Below, one piece after another: positions 60,625 through 64,000 of a stretch of DNA of 64,000 nt. The position numbers were made by a program, and so were the translations under genes. Under the pieces are notes generated by a model. It was not told the DNA's origin and did no database searches. It saw nothing but the letters and a program-made list of their open reading frames with translations. Source of the DNA: Brachypodius melanocephalos. Its lineage: Eukaryota; Chordata; Aves; Passeriformes; Pycnonotidae. Location: NCBI GenBank assembly GCA_013398615.1, contig VZSR01000055.1, positions 5,718,717-5,782,716 of the forward strand, in the 5' to 3' direction. Position 1 is the stretch's first letter. Each line of letters opens with the position of its first letter.

Positions 60625-62055
60625 TGTTTCCTGTTTACTGTGCTATACATAGAACATTTGATACATGAACATTTCCTGTTCTGTTAACAATTCAGAGTAA
60701 TTTAGCATTTTTTTATGAGCACACATGTTGAAACCCAGACCTCAGTTCAGCAAGGTATTTGAATGCATGTCTCAGTTTGGGAATCAAATAACCTCAGGGC
60801 TGAGCTACATTAATTAATCAAGACAGATAGAAAGCATAGAGGCAGTCAGAAACACGAGAATATCCTTTAAGTAAAAGAAAGATTAGGTTTTCATTGGAAG
60901 CTACTGCACCTCATGACAATTTCTGCAGATTATTGGCAGTCATTCAAAGTCTCTAAGAGCCAGTGAATTTTCAGTAATGGAATTTTACTTTGGAACACTT
61001 TACCTTAAATTAGCCATATCCCTATCAATAACAGTAAGCAATCTGCAGGCAGGACTCCAGCCTCTTTGGCATGTTTGAGAGCTACGTGCAATGCCTTCTC
61101 CTCACTTGCTATTGCTCTCTTGTGGTTATTCAGATTCTGCATTGACTCAAACAAGTGAGGCGGAACATTCTTATTTTGTTAGCAGCAAATGGCCTGCAGG
61201 CAAAGTTCAAGCCGTAGCTTTAATTTACACAAAATGTGTATAAAGGTCTTCAAAAGGTCTTTATATAAGTCCTACTTTTTGACCTTATTTGTCGATTAGT
61301 AATAAAAAACCCCCAAATATATTGTTATGGATATACATCTTATGGTGGATGTCTAAAACAAAAGGTATATGAAAATATCCCTGCATAAACCCCACACATT
61401 GGTAGTATAGCATACATAGCGGTGTGTATTTATATAATTTTTTATTTCTAACAAATTTGGAATCAGTATATAGAGTTCTATAAAGATCAGTATATAGATT
61501 TTCAAGCAACATGCAGTGCTAGCTTATAGAATCCGTATCTATGGGATTACATAAAACTATATTACACTACAGAAAAGGATTTAAGATGCACCTTGGTAAA
61601 GTGAGTGCCTCATCATGGAGCAACATTTAATCAGTTTAGATAGGCTTGGGATGGAGAGAAATCAGTATTAAGACTTCCATTATAAAACACTAAGCCTGTG
61701 CTTAATTTTAGGCAGATAAACATGTCCCAAATGAACTTGTATCTAATTACAAAGTACCCACAAGTTAAAAACTACCTACACTGATTTTTTAAAATTCTCT
61801 TAAAAGATATAATTAGCTCTTTACCAAGTTCCATCAACGTTTTTCTTGACCTCTTCCCCATGTTAAAATACTGTGGGTTTTTGACTCTAGAACAGATCTA
61901 GCTGGAAACATTGCTTCAAATTTCTCCACATTTTTCTCCCAGTGTTTTAAGAGCAACATTTCAGATGAAAACCGATGTTGTATTCAGCCATTTCTATTTT
62001 TCTGAAGATTTTTCAAGTTCCTTTATGGCCCTCTGAGCATGGTTTTGTTAGAAAG
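60625..62055. other. Unique AT-rich noncoding sequence
   Basis: No gene or transposon is recognised. Confidence 0.55.
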
Positions 62056-62059
62056 AAAG

Positions 62060-62420
62060 GATAAATTGCAGTGGGCCTAAATCTACTCTGCATTATGCTG
62101 GGGAAGATGAACTAGAGTGTTTTAAGAGTAGTTTAAAGCCACTCCTGCATGCATGATGGTTTCTGTGAAGGTGAAACCAGAGCCAGATTAAAAAGATGTC
62201 TGTGGCTTTCCCAGCTGGCTCGTACAACCTGAGACTGCTCATTATTTCACCTTCCTTGGCCTGTTAATATGAGCTTGTATTAACAGCAAGCAAACAGAAA
62301 TCTCTCTTCTTCTCTCTCTGCTTTCTTCCTTATTACTGAAGTTGGGATTTATTTTTAACTTTATATAAAAATAAATTAATCTTCCGTATAAACAGATTGA
62401 TCATTGAAATAATTTGTACT
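62060..62420. promoter_or_regulatory. Candidate conserved noncoding element with hairpin
   Basis: Repeat-free sequence holding TGCATGCA (62146-62153) and a perfect inverted repeat: CTGTTAATA (62261-62269) pairs with TATTAACAG (62278-62286) across an 8-base loop. GTTAAT and ATTAAC halves are the half-sites of the HNF1 type, though the spacing here is much wider than the usual single base. A pyrimidine stretch follows at 62302-62332. The enhancer call is inference. The inverted repeat is seen directly. Confidence 0.28.
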
Positions 62421-62424
62421 CAGT

Positions 62425-64000
62425 GCATCAACTCGTCCCAAACAATATCAGGCCTTCTATACTTAGAATTAATCACATTTCCACTGTTTCATCCAAATTA
62501 TATAAATATTAGGGTTTGGCAGCAAAAGGGAGAAAAGGATGATTTCTTTATATTTTGCTTCCTTTGATAAAAATACTAAGAGGAGTATTGCTTCCTGCTC
62601 CCTTGAGGGGGATTCTAATTGAGTGGCAGGTTTGAAGTCTGCCATGGACTGCAGACATGAATTTATGACTTGAGTTCATCACTTGAAAGACTACTTTGAC
62701 AGCAACTGTAAATGTCACCATGTGCCTTGAATAGACTGTTCTTGAGGCTGGAGGAACATGAGGTTGCTGAACATTGGCTTTGAAACATTTTGAAAGAATC
62801 TGACATTTATTTCTCATGTTGTTGCGTCTCAATAAATACTTTCAAGTCAGCCACAAAGAGATAAGTGGGTGAGAAAGATCTGATGTCACACAAAATTAGT
62901 TATAACTAAGAGAAACAAAGTGTTTTTTCCTAAAATGTGGGATGTTTAATAAGTTCAGATCGCATCAGCCATAAATCTCTGGAAGAAGCTTGCAAATGGT
63001 CATAGTGATGGTTTAGGGTACTTGCTCTAATTAGAAATGATGCTCCATGTTTTTCAACATCCACAAAAAATATTGATTTTTATCAGTTTTCATGTTCTGT
63101 GTGAACCCACTAACATTAAATTACAAGAAGATAAACACAATTAAATTTTGTAGCACTATTTATATGTTTTTAGGATAGGCTCGGGATTTTTAGCTTTGCT
63201 AATATAGCTTTGCTTACAATGAACTCTGTAACCAAGCAAAAAAATCCCCAAAGAAAATCTCACCGCAAACCCAACGAAAAATATTTTCCCAGCAAGTGAA
63301 TAATTAATGAATATTGTATTTAGAAATTCCTTTTCCATCCTTTCGCTACCAAAAGCGAAAAATAATTGATCTGCTGCTGCCTGAGCCTGCTGTTGGTGAA
63401 TGACAGGGATCTTGGAAGTTCCATAAAATAACTCTGTAGGTAGGTAGTTAATGAAATGCTAATTAGGTACTTAACTGAAATCTGTACATTTTTACATGAT
63501 TTTTCACTATCCCACGTATTTGCCAGAACCAAAGACAAAATCTAAAGCAAAACAGGAACTGATAACATGTTTATTTACCATGTTACATCATCTCGGGGAT
63601 GGTCATAAACCACTGGAACAAATTGTTCAGAAAAATTGAATTGTCCATTGACTGAAATCTTTTGAATCCAGACCAGATGCCATTCTGGAAAAAAACTGCT
63701 ATGCAGAAAGAAGATATCAAGCTTAAATCAGGTAGTGCTTGAGGAATGTTTTTCTGAGTTGTGTTCAACAAGCATTGGACATGCTGAGCTCACAGTCTCC
63801 TTGGATTTAATAATCTAAACGCCAGGATTAATTTACTCCCATCTAGACATCAACACTGCAGAATTCCATGCTGAAGATGCTTGTCCAGGATTCCTGTATA
63901 ACTTGGGAAATGAATAAACACCTCTAGGTCATGATTCATCTCACCCTGACGTAGACATCTGAAAGGATGCTTATTTTTCTGCTTATTTTTCTCCACCGAG
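62425..64000. other. Unique AT-rich noncoding sequence
   Basis: No gene or transposon is recognised up to the window end. The part at 62940-63060 includes the palindrome CTAATTAG (63027-63034), a homeodomain-type site, in a homopolymer-poor context and might be conserved. Confidence 0.5.

Noticed and set aside
1..64000. tRNA, snRNA, 7SK, Y RNA and well-known microRNA sequences
   Set aside because: I looked for characteristic words such as tRNA B-box GGTTCRANNCC contexts and common microRNA seeds in hairpins and found none convincing. A covariance-model scan was not possible.

Overview
The window reads as vertebrate, almost certainly avian, nuclear DNA with no gene that I can support. The base is AT-rich and unique-looking. 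No reading frame resembles a known protein. I saw no rRNA, tRNA, snRNA or CRISPR array and no bacterial-style gene packing. The only recognisable interspersed repeats are mainly CR1-type LINE fragments, the dominant avian retroposon, including 3' ends with the ATTCTGTG/ATTCTATG-type tail. The longest open frames (272, 188 and 142 codons at 56.6-57.6 kb) are shadows of a CR1 copy and a 10-bp minisatellite inside it. The window is best described as a gene desert or the inside of a very long intron.

Layout. 0-7.8 kb: unique AT-rich sequence with low-complexity tracts, a polypurine block (6447-6545) and a possible conserved element around a perfect CRE (6645-6652). 7.8-9 kb: a plus-strand CR1 3' end and a short LTR-like scrap. 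9-15.3 kb: unique sequence with a compound ATATCT/ATCT microsatellite. 15.3-23.2 kb: the repeat-rich part, with five minus-strand CR1 pieces (one an old L3-like copy), one plus-strand reverse-transcriptase piece abutting a minus-strand CR1 3' end at about 23031, and a weak older RT relic. 23.2-39.8 kb: mostly unique sequence, with a GC-rich patch, a 100-N assembly gap (35230-35329) and an (ATCT)13 microsatellite. 39.8-40.1 kb: another minus-strand CR1. 40-53 kb: unique sequence. 53.1 kb: a plus-strand CR1 3' end. 56.5-57.5 kb: the largest CR1 copy, a broken plus-strand element running from the end of the RT domain to the 3' terminus, with fourteen 10-bp minisatellite units expanded inside it. 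57.5-64 kb: unique sequence with (ATT)17, (TTA)10, a 180-bp T/G-only-like block and two possible conserved elements, one holding a 9-bp-arm hairpin.

No genes here can be said to work together. The biology visible is retroposon decay, microsatellite and minisatellite growth, and possibly distal regulatory DNA. The regulatory calls rest on motif content only and need cross-species alignment. I did not find a new biological system. The two most informative structures are the CR1 with the polarised minisatellite (56544-57537) and the inverted CR1 junction (22730-23185).
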